From a virus: DNA of 64,000 nucleotides. Of this stretch, positions 48,801 through 55,506 are shown one piece after another. Positions within the stretch are counted from its first letter, which is position 1, and the number at the start of each line of letters is the position of its first letter. The stretch is taken from positions 55,630-119,629 of IMG/VR virus record IMGVR_UViG_3300018080_006015. One strand, given 5' to 3'. A program made the translations under genes and the position numbers. Under the pieces are notes generated by a model. It saw only the letters and a list, made by a program, of their open reading frames with translations. It did no database searches and was not told the origin of the DNA.

Positions 48801-49653
48801 GAACACTTTCTATGTTAAGAACATAGCGAACGCATACGACATCACATTCGACTCCTCGCATACCACGCCAACGATCAAACACGAAGACACGAACTCTGGG
48901 GCTGGAGACCCTCTGGAGGTTTGGGCACAGACAACCTCGGATTCGGAAGTGGGGGGTACGCTAGAGCTTCACGGTGGAGATGGGGGTAGCAGTGACGGTC
49001 CGGTTGAGTTCTACAACGGCTCAACACTGATAGCGTCTACGGCGAAGATTGATGAAAATGGGTACGGCTTCCTCTCTGCCCCAGGATACGCGATTGTTGT
49101 CAAGGCTACCGATTCGACTTCCGCCGCAGGTAAAAGTGCTGTTCTAGAGGGAGGTGCTGGTGATGGAGATAGTAATGCTGGCGGCAATGTACTCCTGAAG
49201 GCGGCTCAAGGCGATCCAGATGGGCATGTTAAGGCGTATGCTGGTACGGCGGAGACGTTGCTGCTTAGCCACCAGGTTTGCAAAGCCCCGCTAATTAAAA
49301 GCGAAGAGGCCACGACTGTGTGGACGCAGGTTGGCGATGACAACCCGCTTATCGAGTTCAACCCCGCAGACTATCCGCCTGGTCATAGAAAGATCACATT
49401 TCGCGCAATCATGGACAGCGACAGCTCGCTCTATACATACGCTAGGCTGTACGAGGTGGGCGTTGGGGCGGTTACGGGGTCCGAGGTGAAATCGAATTCT
49501 AGCGCGTGGACTGAGGTCAGCGTCGAAATCGAAGCGCCGGCTGACATCCCGAACTCAAGCGCGCTTTACACGATGCAGATCAAAAAAGACTCTGGCGTTA
49601 CGACGGGGCGCGTGCGCGGCGCCGAGCTTCGTGTGCGCTACGAAGTATCATAG
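45871..49653 (+). CDS. Fibre protein with type-B C-terminal domain and internal GC shift, 1260 aa
   Basis: Starts at TTG 45871, with CGGAG 8 bp upstream; no better ATG is near. The N-terminal 190 residues resemble the giant proteins in style (SIGIGTDPSANSGEFLATQG; MWSAMSASPQG). Solenoid stretches of GGD/GGN type follow, with repeated TIHAQDTSSGEGGDIIIASG-like segments, but the GKLTVDG hinge is absent. The last 125 residues (TVWTQVGDDNPLIEFNPADY, RGAELRVRYEVS) match the C-terminus of the 20363 gene. From about base 46440 the codons become GC-rich (GCC, GAC, ATC, CTG) although the frame continues. The 3' nine-tenths therefore probably came from a GC-richer relative by recombination. Confidence 0.7.
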   Translation: MAQRRYLTIVTGEHELHNESSDSLRIDSIGIGTDPSANSGEFLATQGVVGNSALSGNGEILRVSGGALFDGVDLTVPAIYATAEVADANLTAVINIATTRDGATTAGHMWSAMSASPQGHASDDSTAYLGAYVASPITKNSSAALFSGFGVVNVGGDADYDYSLVSLGGDLNLAAFNTAGDTNGPSVSIEAADAVASGNGDGGSIALTPGAKDGTGADGSVLIGNPSTNAAALDFDAGSACDNGPSGGMRLRYNQGTNKGQLSLNGASFVDIATGSIPTLEWTRSSTVLYPSESTVNKWQFDTSVSGATICIDSNSSTAANLTIHAQDTSSGEGGDIIIASGAGTTGTPKIGLYVDNGITALVDFYTSSQVATQQFSNLYTGGVLIEQAQKADDGADMSIKAQTSTSGTGGDLNLYAGGATTTAGDVNVYSGNGSTDGQIVLHSASSEIWRAYRSSSNPYLKGTGVSHIESTDSLHLDVSGNYLYLNVPFYAVFGNDSSNPALTVNVDYDGATGLEFANTVTSAKIDFTDKSSGNGVDLTLAGQTTSSGEGGDVVIGAGSGTSGTPKVTLCGDEGVTQWASFYNFHLVFNTQLGGSPAAGGIGYDGSSFEMTDATGTFNPRSTGLFTQDTGFAYLTTTTDILVAGASSVGADTTGLILRGHGALALGTATGTALPGSGLVRLPQGENLGVTFRMSGYDLQGIHLNDGDDVVIGSATGSTRADYIQLWPGVGLDINIGTDDIIDISSTAITWDDAVNTPTITHGALTTGVATHLTIEAQSNSGDGGSYDAGDLLLNAGSQTSSGAAGGDGGNVVITAGDSTKQSAGSITLETPDAASGWGGKPVYIRPGSVTHTSFERGGSSKNSFTTGSAQTTYAFEHGATNGLFEFTTQGTTDYTEFKTTTLRVSTNAGTEHTRIYASGTNSVIESTGSSGEIQLFTNSTQHYTVRNDGSIKMETDSTFWPPADGNGYLGSDSVSWNTFYVKNIANAYDITFDSSHTTPTIKHEDTNSGAGDPLEVWAQTTSDSEVGGTLELHGGDGGSSDGPVEFYNGSTLIASTAKIDENGYGFLSAPGYAIVVKATDSTSAAGKSAVLEGGAGDGDSNAGGNVLLKAAQGDPDGHVKAYAGTAETLLLSHQVCKAPLIKSEEATTVWTQVGDDNPLIEFNPADYPPGHRKITFRAIMDSDSSLYTYARLYEVGVGAVTGSEVKSNSSAWTEVSVEIEAPADIPNSSALYTMQIKKDSGVTTGRVRGAELRVRYEVS

Positions 49654-49980
49654 AAAGGGAGACGATGACCGAAACCCTGTACTGTTCCGAGTGCAGCGCT
49701 ACGGCAGAAGCGATAATTAAGGCCAGGATGAGTTCTGCTCCACCGGCTAGGGGTCCAGCTGTCAACGTTACGTCAGAGTTGAAAGACTTGGATTCTGCTG
49801 CTTACGCTGCTATAGAGACTTGGGGTATACCAGGTGCTCTGTTAATAGCCGTTAGCGTTTTTGCCTTCCTTCTTTACAAGAAGTACTGCGAAGTACAAGA
49901 AGCCCGCATTAATGAGCTGAAAGAACTTAATGATAAGACCACCAAGCTCATTGGCGGGTTTAAAGAGACAGTGGTGGAAA
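46440..49980. other. GC-rich island within an AT-rich genome
   Basis: Hand counts of single 60-base lines give 25/60 G+C at 46381, 38/60 at 46441 and 37/60 at 47881, against 23/60 at 33541 in the giant gene. The change is abrupt at the left side, inside a codon-continuous gene, and fades on the right through the small membrane-protein gene at 49665. By 50041 the sequence is AT-rich again. No insertion sequence or direct repeat marks the edges. Confidence 0.85.
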
Positions 49981-50018
49981 TGATCCGCTCTGAGGAAATA
50001 TTAACTTTAACATGTTAA
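49665..50018 (+). CDS. Small single-TM membrane protein, holin-like, 117 aa
   Basis: Residues about 54-71 (GIPGALLIAVSVFAFLLY) form one transmembrane helix. They are followed by a charged coiled-coil-like helix (KKYCEVQEARINELKELNDK, TTKLIGGFKETVVEM). The N-terminal 50 residues are polar with a CSEC pair. This order (TM then charged amphipathic helix) is that of BhlA/UviB-type holins and some phage spanin-like proteins. Its place between the fibre genes and the envelope-enzyme region fits a lysis role, but the call is from topology only. GAAAGGGAG lies before the ATG. Confidence 0.5.
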   Translation: MTETLYCSECSATAEAIIKARMSSAPPARGPAVNVTSELKDLDSAAYAAIETWGIPGALLIAVSVFAFLLYKKYCEVQEARINELKELNDKTTKLIGGFKETVVEMIRSEEILTLTC

Positions 50019-50025
50019 GGGCCAT

Positions 50026-50382
50026 ATGTTAAGAGGAATTTTGATTTTATTGGGAATATTTTTATTTACATCTTGTACGCTAAACATGAATATTGACGAA
50101 ATGGTTATAACAAATGAAATGTGTCAAGATCTTATTGAAAAATTCGGAGAGGATGGAGACGATGATTATGTGCCGGTTGACTATGGGTGTAGTGGTTATG
50201 CGTTAGATGAAGAAAATAACGAATGTCTAACAGAATGTTTTGAACAAGAAGATTGTGATCTTGAACATTATTGTGATTATGTAACCAGTACATGCGAATT
50301 GAAAGGAATTGGCCCCTGTGAGGGAGACGATCAGTGTCGTTCTGGATTGTGTTTATGTGATATGTGTATGAGTTTATTTTAA
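50026..50382 (+). CDS. Cysteine-rich lipoprotein, 118 aa
   Basis: The N-terminus MLRGILILLGIFLFTSC is a short lipoprotein signal with the lipid-acceptor Cys17; Phe at the -3 position is a less usual lipobox. The mature part is very acidic and holds twelve further cysteines, in spacing such as NECLTECFEQEDCD, YCDYVTSTCE and GPCEGDDQCRSGLCLCDMC. Such disulfide-rich repeats resemble eukaryote-like or myxobacterial cysteine-rich modules. It would be exported and anchored in a membrane. A role in superinfection exclusion, spanin function or envelope binding is possible; none is shown by sequence. It ends 4 bp into the convergent metalloprotease gene. Confidence 0.65.
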   Translation: MLRGILILLGIFLFTSCTLNMNIDEMVITNEMCQDLIEKFGEDGDDDYVPVDYGCSGYALDEENNECLTECFEQEDCDLEHYCDYVTSTCELKGIGPCEGDDQCRSGLCLCDMCMSLF

Positions 50383-51035
50383 TATCCGCGCAATTCATAA
50401 TCACGCAAAGCCGTCCATATTACATAGCGCATATCATTTTCTGTAACTGTCATCTTTTTAGCCGAACAATATTGGTGCATAAGTGAGAATTGTTGCCATG
50501 AGTGTGGTATACCTAACAAATGCCCTATTTCATGCATAATTACGGCCTGTAATATATTTTTATTTTTCAATCTATCAGTAACAATTAGCGCAACTCTGGG
50601 AACATATGTCATATAAGCATAACCCCAAATAGTTGCCTTTTCGTATTCATCTATTTGTTGTATTTTTCCATCTGTAGATAATCCTTTTGAAATATAGAAC
50701 CTACTACAAAATTCTTCATCGGAATGTTGTTCTCTTCTATCGTATCCTTCATGTAATGCAACGGCGGATTCATCTACAATTCTAAGTCTTACCAGCCCAT
50801 TAGTTAAAAGCTCCCAAGCCTTTAAAGCTTTTTTTATAATTGTTTTTTCGTCTTTTGTAAAATGTCTATCTATATAAATTTTACGTATAATAATTGGTGG
50901 TAATGGATACTTAGATATTGTTTTATATCCGATTTTTGTTGATAAGCTTTGAAGCGCATAAGCTCCAGCACAAATTGCCAAAACATTTGAAATAACAATG
51001 ATGATCAATAATAAAAGCACTCTATAAATATACAA
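50379..51035 (-). CDS. Membrane-anchored or secreted matrixin-type metzincin protease, 218 aa
   Basis: Residues 168-178 read HEIGHLLGIPH, the full HExxHxxGxxH zinc motif of metzincins, and Met186 in FSLMHQY fits the Met-turn, so family M10-like (matrixin) is the best match. A hydrophobic N-terminus (RVLLLLIIIVISNVLAICAG) is a signal anchor or uncleaved signal. The frame opens with TTG at 51035; a GTG five codons later is an alternative, and neither has a good ribosome site. It is the only minus-strand gene between 4488 and 57518. It might cut host surface proteins or process fibre proteins; both are inferences. Confidence 0.75.
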   Translation of the reverse strand: MYIYRVLLLLIIIVISNVLAICAGAYALQSLSTKIGYKTISKYPLPPIIIRKIYIDRHFTKDEKTIIKKALKAWELLTNGLVRLRIVDESAVALHEGYDRREQHSDEEFCSRFYISKGLSTDGKIQQIDEYEKATIWGYAYMTYVPRVALIVTDRLKNKNILQAVIMHEIGHLLGIPHSWQQFSLMHQYCSAKKMTVTENDMRYVIWTALRDYELRGY

Positions 51036-51102
51036 TCATATTAACTGCATATATACATATATAGGTGAATTATAGTGATTTTTCTACTTATATGGAGTAA
51101 AA

Positions 51103-51519
51103 ATGGGTGATAAGGTATTGAAATTGGCTACACAATTTGAAGCATTAGTGGAAAAATTCGGTGCTAATAAACCGCAAGTAAGTGCGCAACCAAGTGACAT
51201 ACAAAAGGCCTTAGTAGATTCTGGGTTATGGCCTAGTGCTAATGTCGACGAACCATTTAATCCTAACAGTAACGTAGCTAAAAAAATATTCAGTATTATG
51301 GACAACATGGATCCTCCATATGAGGGAAAAATGACGGCTAAACTAAAAGTAGATCCAAAATTAAAAGTTATAATAGATGTATCTGGATCTAGAGCGGAAG
51401 AGTTACAGCCGAAATTGCAAAATGAATTCGGTAAAAAAATGATGGTTGCGCTAAAAGGAAAAGTAGCACCACCAGCCGAAACTCTTGATAATGTAGGATG
51501 GGTGGAAAATGTCGGATAA
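51103..51519 (+). CDS. Hypothetical protein, 138 aa
   Basis: A soluble lysine-rich protein with a helical start (VLKLATQFEALVEKFG), a PSDIQKALVDSGLW segment, a central turn (NMDPPYEGKMTAKLKVDPKL) and a strand (KVIIDVSGSRAEEL) followed by a helix. No family recognised. TGGAG precedes the ATG. It overlaps the next gene by 11 bp, so its product and the membrane HExxH protein are probably made together. Confidence 0.6.
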   Translation: MGDKVLKLATQFEALVEKFGANKPQVSAQPSDIQKALVDSGLWPSANVDEPFNPNSNVAKKIFSIMDNMDPPYEGKMTAKLKVDPKLKVIIDVSGSRAEELQPKLQNEFGKKMMVALKGKVAPPAETLDNVGWVENVG

Positions 51520-52207
51520 CAAATACATAAAAGCATTTTGGGTATTTTACAATGCCTTAACATCATTCTTGCCTGATTTTAATATCAAATATAAAGGCCA
51601 ATCAACATTAATGAAAATTATAGGTTGGTTAATGTTTTTTAATAAAGATTTTATGACAAAATATACAACAACATTGGGAAAAACTGTATATTTTGCTGAT
51701 AAAAGCGTAATAGATGAAGCTACAAATTATGGCCCGGTGGTTATTTTGGGTCATGAGTATGTTCATGCCAAAGATGCTGGTTCTATTCCTAAATGTATAT
51801 GGTTTGTGCTTGCGTATCTTTTTCCTCAAATATTAGCTCCATTCATGCTTTTGTTTTGTTTGATTTATTGGTGGTTAGGGTTGGCTTTATTTATTTTATT
51901 CTTGTTGCCTTTGCCAGCGCCAGGGCGTATGCATTATGAATTACGTGGATATTTGGTGAATATGTTTTTGGCTAATGAAATTCAAAAAAGTTATGGAAGA
52001 AGCGAAGATGTTAGGCGCGAAATGTTGATAGAAAAAGCAGAATTCATAAATGAAAGTTTTTGTTCTTCCGCATATTATTTTATGTGGCCATTTGGAGTCA
52101 AGAAGCAATTACAAAAAGCAATAGATGAGATATTAGCAGAAGAGTTTGCTCAGAGAGATGAAGTTTATAGAGAAATTCTAGAGGCATACAAAAATAGTAT
52201 ATCTTAA
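51509..52207 (+). CDS. Membrane protein with HExxH metalloprotease-like motif, 232 aa
   Basis: Residues 82-86 are HEYVH in VVILGHEYVHAKDAG, an HExxH zinc motif. Two hydrophobic spans follow at about 96-135 (CIWFVLAYLFPQILAPFMLL, WWLGLALFILFLLPLP). The segment MHYELRGY (141-148) could give the third ligand (Glu144), as in gluzincins. The C-terminal 80 residues are charged helix. Proteins with HExxH near membrane spans are often peptidases, but this one belongs to no family I can name. It may act with the metzincin upstream or be a phage membrane protein with a degenerate site. Confidence 0.55.
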   Translation: MSDNKYIKAFWVFYNALTSFLPDFNIKYKGQSTLMKIIGWLMFFNKDFMTKYTTTLGKTVYFADKSVIDEATNYGPVVILGHEYVHAKDAGSIPKCIWFVLAYLFPQILAPFMLLFCLIYWWLGLALFILFLLPLPAPGRMHYELRGYLVNMFLANEIQKSYGRSEDVRREMLIEKAEFINESFCSSAYYFMWPFGVKKQLQKAIDEILAEEFAQRDEVYREILEAYKNSIS

Positions 52208-52239
52208 AACATACAATATTTGAATATCTATCCGTTATA

Positions 52240-52260
52240 TTATGTTAATGAATAACATAA
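52240..52260 (+). promoter_or_regulatory. Perfect 8-bp inverted repeat before the flavoprotein gene
   Basis: TTATGTTA (52240-52247) and TAACATAA (52253-52260) flank a 5-base loop, immediately upstream of an AGGTGG ribosome site and the ATG at 52277. There is no T-run, so it is not a terminator. It could be an operator or an RNA hairpin that affects translation. Confidence 0.4.
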
Positions 52261-52276
52261 CAGGTGGATATTTTCT

Positions 52277-53482
52277 ATGGTTTTTGATGTTGGTATTATA
52301 GGTTGCGGCGTTGCAGGATCTTTTGCTGCTGTTAAAATTGCCGAGAAATATAAAAAATGTTCTTGTGTGGTATTTGATATCGGTAGACCTCCACAAAAGC
52401 GCCGCCGACAACTAGAGGGGTTTCTAGGTTGTTTTCCTACTGGCAATGGAAAGCTTTATCCTAATGATATTGATTGTTTATTTGATTTGATGGATGGAAG
52501 AAAAGTTATTCCGGCATACAAATGGGTTATGAAATATTTTAAAGAAGTTAACCCAATGAAATTAAATAAAGATTCTAAACCTAAACTTTCGGCAATTAAA
52601 AGAATAAGACAAGGAGGTTTTGAATTACAGCAAAATAACTATTTTCAGTGGAAGCCAGAAAGTGTTCATAAGTTATCTAAATTATTTTCAGAAAAATATG
52701 ATAAGGCTAAAAATATAACGTTTTGTTTTGATAATGAGGTTAAATCATTTAGTAAATATAGAAAAAAATTTATTATATCCACAGAAAATGGAGAATTTAC
52801 TTGTAATAAACTTATCTTATGTGTTGGAAGAAGTGGTTGGAGGTGGGTTACAAATTTATACAAGCAATTTGGCATTGTAGCAGATGATGATTGGGCCACA
52901 TATGGTATTAGATTGGAAATGCCGGCCAACGCTTTGCGGGAATTTAATAAATCCCATTGTATTTTATATAAAGACAATTTAGAAATTGGACCATTTAATT
53001 GGGCAGGCACTATTATTCCAGAAGATCATTCTGATTTAGTCATATCAGCATTTAGATCTAATGAAGACCGTTGGAGGTCAGAAAAAGTGTCATTTTCTTT
53101 GCTAAAATCTATTTATCATCAAAATGATGGATGTGCACAGGCTGACAGAATAGGTAAATTATCGTTTTTATTATCAAATGATAGAGTAAGCAGAGAAAAG
53201 GTTTCATCTTTTCTTAACCGTCATAGTTTGTTAAGTTTATTGCCTGAATATAGTTGGTTATATGATACATTATTTGAAATAGAAAAAATAATTCCCAACA
53301 TATGTACAAAGGGTTATTATCATATTCCACATATTTCGCCTATGCCCGCTAAAATAAGATTAGGTGATAATTTAGAATCGGAAATAGAAAATATGTTTGT
53401 TGCAGGCGAAGCTGCTGGAATATATGGAATTATGGGAGCGGCTGTTTCTGGCGTGATAGCTGCAAATAGTGCTTGTGGGTGA
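52277..53482 (+). CDS. FAD-dependent oxidoreductase, COG2509-like
   Basis: The N-terminus FDVGIIGCGVAGSFAA holds the dinucleotide-binding GxGxxG (residues 9-14), followed by the acidic end of strand 2 (VVFDIG). The middle has LILCVGRSGWRWVTNLYKQF and DWATYGIRLEMP, which match uncharacterised FAD-dependent dehydrogenases of the COG2509 type. The C-terminal FAD motif NMFVAGEAAGIYGIMGAAVS is intact (about 374-393). At 401 residues it is shorter than many bacterial members. Its substrate is not known. Flavoproteins of this class appear in bacteria and some large phages; a role in redox or nucleotide modification in the infected cell is a guess. AGGTGG precedes ATG 52277. Confidence 0.78.
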   Translation: MVFDVGIIGCGVAGSFAAVKIAEKYKKCSCVVFDIGRPPQKRRRQLEGFLGCFPTGNGKLYPNDIDCLFDLMDGRKVIPAYKWVMKYFKEVNPMKLNKDSKPKLSAIKRIRQGGFELQQNNYFQWKPESVHKLSKLFSEKYDKAKNITFCFDNEVKSFSKYRKKFIISTENGEFTCNKLILCVGRSGWRWVTNLYKQFGIVADDDWATYGIRLEMPANALREFNKSHCILYKDNLEIGPFNWAGTIIPEDHSDLVISAFRSNEDRWRSEKVSFSLLKSIYHQNDGCAQADRIGKLSFLLSNDRVSREKVSSFLNRHSLLSLLPEYSWLYDTLFEIEKIIPNICTKGYYHIPHISPMPAKIRLGDNLESEIENMFVAGEAAGIYGIMGAAVSGVIAANSACG

Positions 53483-53486
53483 TATT

Positions 53487-53837
53487 ATGGGTGAAAAATA
53501 TTTTAAGGACAATCAAATAATAGCTAAAAACCAATTGGATATATTTTGTTTTCCATCTCTTAAACAAAATGATGACTTATATGATGATGATAAAGATGTA
53601 ATTCATTCTGTTTTAAATATTAAACGTGTCGAGCTTCCACATAACGGTGAAGATTGGGAAATACTAGAAAATGGAAAAGTTGTTTTTGTATTAAAGGGTG
53701 TGCGCTTAACTAAAAAAGAAAAATCCATATTACGAACCGCAGATGGTATTAATTTATTGCTGAAAGAGTATAAAGCTGGAAATACATCAGTAAACAAAAT
53801 AAAAACAAAACTTAGAAACTATTGGAAAAAAAAATAA
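53487..53837 (+). CDS. Hypothetical protein, 116 aa
   Basis: The start is placed at ATG 53487; an earlier GTG in frame would overlap the flavoprotein gene. Acidic first half (DDLYDDDKDVIH), a small beta part (EDWEILENGKVVFVLKGVRL) and a basic helical end (KIKTKLRNYWKKK). The segment GVRLTKKEKSILRTADGINL, LLKEYKAG resembles the helical tails of DNA- or RNA-associated proteins, but no family is recognised. The stop overlaps the next start in a TAATG. Confidence 0.55.
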   Translation: MGEKYFKDNQIIAKNQLDIFCFPSLKQNDDLYDDDKDVIHSVLNIKRVELPHNGEDWEILENGKVVFVLKGVRLTKKEKSILRTADGINLLLKEYKAGNTSVNKIKTKLRNYWKKK

Positions 53838-54025
53838 TGATTAAGTACGGTGGAATGATAAAAAGAGGAAAAATTCCTTATATTATATTTTCTAATGAAC
53901 AAGAACATTTTGTTGAGATTCCATTAGACCAATATACGGCACAACTAATTGCCGTATATTTAGAGAAAATTTCATCAAAAGAAAATAAGCCATTTGAACA
54001 TAACAATGACGAACCAGCCGAATAA
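53837..54025 (+). CDS. Small hypothetical protein, 62 aa
   Basis: ATG 53837 overlaps the preceding TAA; a TTG five codons earlier is less likely. The product begins MIKYGGMIKRGKIPYIIFSN, with a probable beta-hairpin, then a helix (DQYTAQLIAVYLEKISS) and an acidic tail. No family recognised. A 100-bp gap follows that contains only a short hairpin (CGCC/GGCG near 54060-54072) and AT-rich DNA. Confidence 0.5.
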   Translation: MIKYGGMIKRGKIPYIIFSNEQEHFVEIPLDQYTAQLIAVYLEKISSKENKPFEHNNDEPAE

Positions 54026-54125
54026 TTCACATTAACAAAATTACTCATTAATATATTTACGCCTTGTCGGCGCGTCTTTTATGAGTTACATTAAGGGTGG
54101 TGGCCATAAGTGTAAGGAGATTAAT

Positions 54126-54779
54126 ATGAATTCAGATTATATTATTTACGTTGTAGATACAGAAACCACGGGACTGAACGCTGTAGCTAATGATGTTATT
54201 GAAATTTCTATGTGTCGGTTTTCTTTAAATGACTCTGATAATAGAGAGCAAAAAACATGGCTACTCAAGGCTTTAAACCCAGAAACAATTAGTGAAGAAG
54301 CATTAAATGTCAATAAGCACAAGCGTAATGATATTTTGCATCTTACTAAATTTGGACGAGAAAATTATAAAGAGCCCTCAGATGTATTAGTAGAAATCGA
54401 GCAATGGATGATGGAAGATGGTGTGTCTGCTATGGACCGGGTTTTCGCTGGCCAGAATCCAAATTTTGATGTTAAAGCGATGATAGAGTTATGGAGAAAA
54501 GTTGACAGCATAGATACATTTCCATTTGCGGTTGAGCGGGGAAACAGAGTAATTGATACAAAACAACTTGCTTTGATGGTTGATTTATGTACTGGACAAA
54601 GACGGAGATATTATAATTTATCCTCTCTTGTAAAATCTTTTGGTGTAAAAAAAGCAAAAGCTCATACGGCCGCCGGAGATGTTCAAATGACTACAGATTT
54701 ATTTATTAAATTTTTAGCACCATTAAAGGAGACTGTTTCAAATGAATTTAAGACATGCTATAGTAGCTCCGATGTATAA
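54126..54779 (+). CDS. DEDDh 3'-5' exonuclease (DnaQ-like)
   Basis: Hydrolyses DNA or RNA from the 3' end. From ATG 54126 (TAAGGAG upstream; the in-frame ATG at 54081 has none) the motifs are Exo I DTETTG (Asp11, Glu13), Exo II GQNPNFDVKA (Asp115) and Exo IIIh HTAAGDVQMT (His180, Asp185), so the catalytic set is complete. Length 217 residues is normal for stand-alone epsilon-type or RNase T-type exonucleases. It overlaps the next gene by 38 bp. It may proofread for the phage polymerase or degrade host nucleic acid; the polymerase is not in this window. Confidence 0.9.
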   Translation: MNSDYIIYVVDTETTGLNAVANDVIEISMCRFSLNDSDNREQKTWLLKALNPETISEEALNVNKHKRNDILHLTKFGRENYKEPSDVLVEIEQWMMEDGVSAMDRVFAGQNPNFDVKAMIELWRKVDSIDTFPFAVERGNRVIDTKQLALMVDLCTGQRRRYYNLSSLVKSFGVKKAKAHTAAGDVQMTTDLFIKFLAPLKETVSNEFKTCYSSSDV

Positions 54780-55455
54780 ATTAAAAATTCCAAAATTTTT
54801 ACAACTTCCTACCGTTGTTGAATTAGGAAAAAGTGAACATAATTTTCTCCCATCTAGGCGTTTTAACAAATTCGAAAAAGGATATTGTTGGGAAGATTAT
54901 GACAAGGAAATGAAAGAAAAATATCCAATTAGATTCTTTATAAACAAAGAATTGAGAACATGGCTGGTCGTCCATCTTAGGATGCCAATAGAAAATTCAT
55001 TATATTGGATTGAGTCTTATTTAATCCGAAAAGATCATTTAATAGACCTAAGAATGCCAGATGTTGTGGAAGATTATTATAAATGGGGATATATGGACGC
55101 TCGCGATAAAATATATTTTGCTTGTTTTAGAGTTTTAAAAGATTATATTGAAAAAGAAAAACCTACTAATTTGCGCGAACATTATTCTCCAGAGGAAATA
55201 AATAACGATCCTGGAATGAAAGCTCAACAGGATTGTTATGATGAGGCTCAAAGAATTTATCGATATTTTATGGGTGGACGAAAAGAATGGCAAGATAGAA
55301 TCGATGCTCTATTCAAAAAAGCCAAATCAGCCGAAACCGAAAAGGAGGCTGATAGATTAATGAATATTTGGTTGAAGGAAACTGCTAAATTTGAAGAAGG
55401 AGAAGATGAAATCTTTGTATCATTAATGAAAATTAGACGTGGTCTTTGGACGTAG
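54742..55455 (+). CDS. Conserved phage protein of unknown function, 237 aa
   Basis: AAAGGAG lies 10 bp before ATG 54742. Motifs YPIRFFINKELRTW, YWIESYLIRKDHLIDLRMPD and YYKWGYMDARDKIYFACFRV have the pattern of a protein family that I recall from many tailed phages, always of unknown function. The C-terminal 100 residues are charged helices with a possible coiled coil (RIDALFKKAKSAETEKEADR). It is translationally coupled to the exonuclease by overlap and may work with it in DNA metabolism. Confidence 0.65.
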   Translation: MNLRHAIVAPMYKLKIPKFLQLPTVVELGKSEHNFLPSRRFNKFEKGYCWEDYDKEMKEKYPIRFFINKELRTWLVVHLRMPIENSLYWIESYLIRKDHLIDLRMPDVVEDYYKWGYMDARDKIYFACFRVLKDYIEKEKPTNLREHYSPEEINNDPGMKAQQDCYDEAQRIYRYFMGGRKEWQDRIDALFKKAKSAETEKEADRLMNIWLKETAKFEEGEDEIFVSLMKIRRGLWT

Positions 55456-55506
55456 AATTAATATATAGGCATTAAAGTAAACTCTATGTTTACAAAGGAT
55501 GCCCAT

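Noticed and set aside
4488-49653. CRISPR-like or satellite array
   Set aside because: The repeats are coding, in frame, irregularly spaced and divergent; there are no short identical repeats with unique spacers.
4488-49653. Diversity-generating retroelement acting on fibre tips
   Set aside because: No reverse transcriptase gene and no template/variable repeat pair with adenine-biased changes was seen in the window. An element outside the window cannot be excluded.
51084-51566. 160-codon open frame on the minus strand
   Set aside because: It is antisense to the 51103 gene, which has a TGGAG site and overlaps its downstream partner as a normal operon gene.
54050-54080. Terminator before the exonuclease
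   Set aside because: The CGCC/GGCG stem is only 4 bp and the following T-run is short; it is too weak to call.
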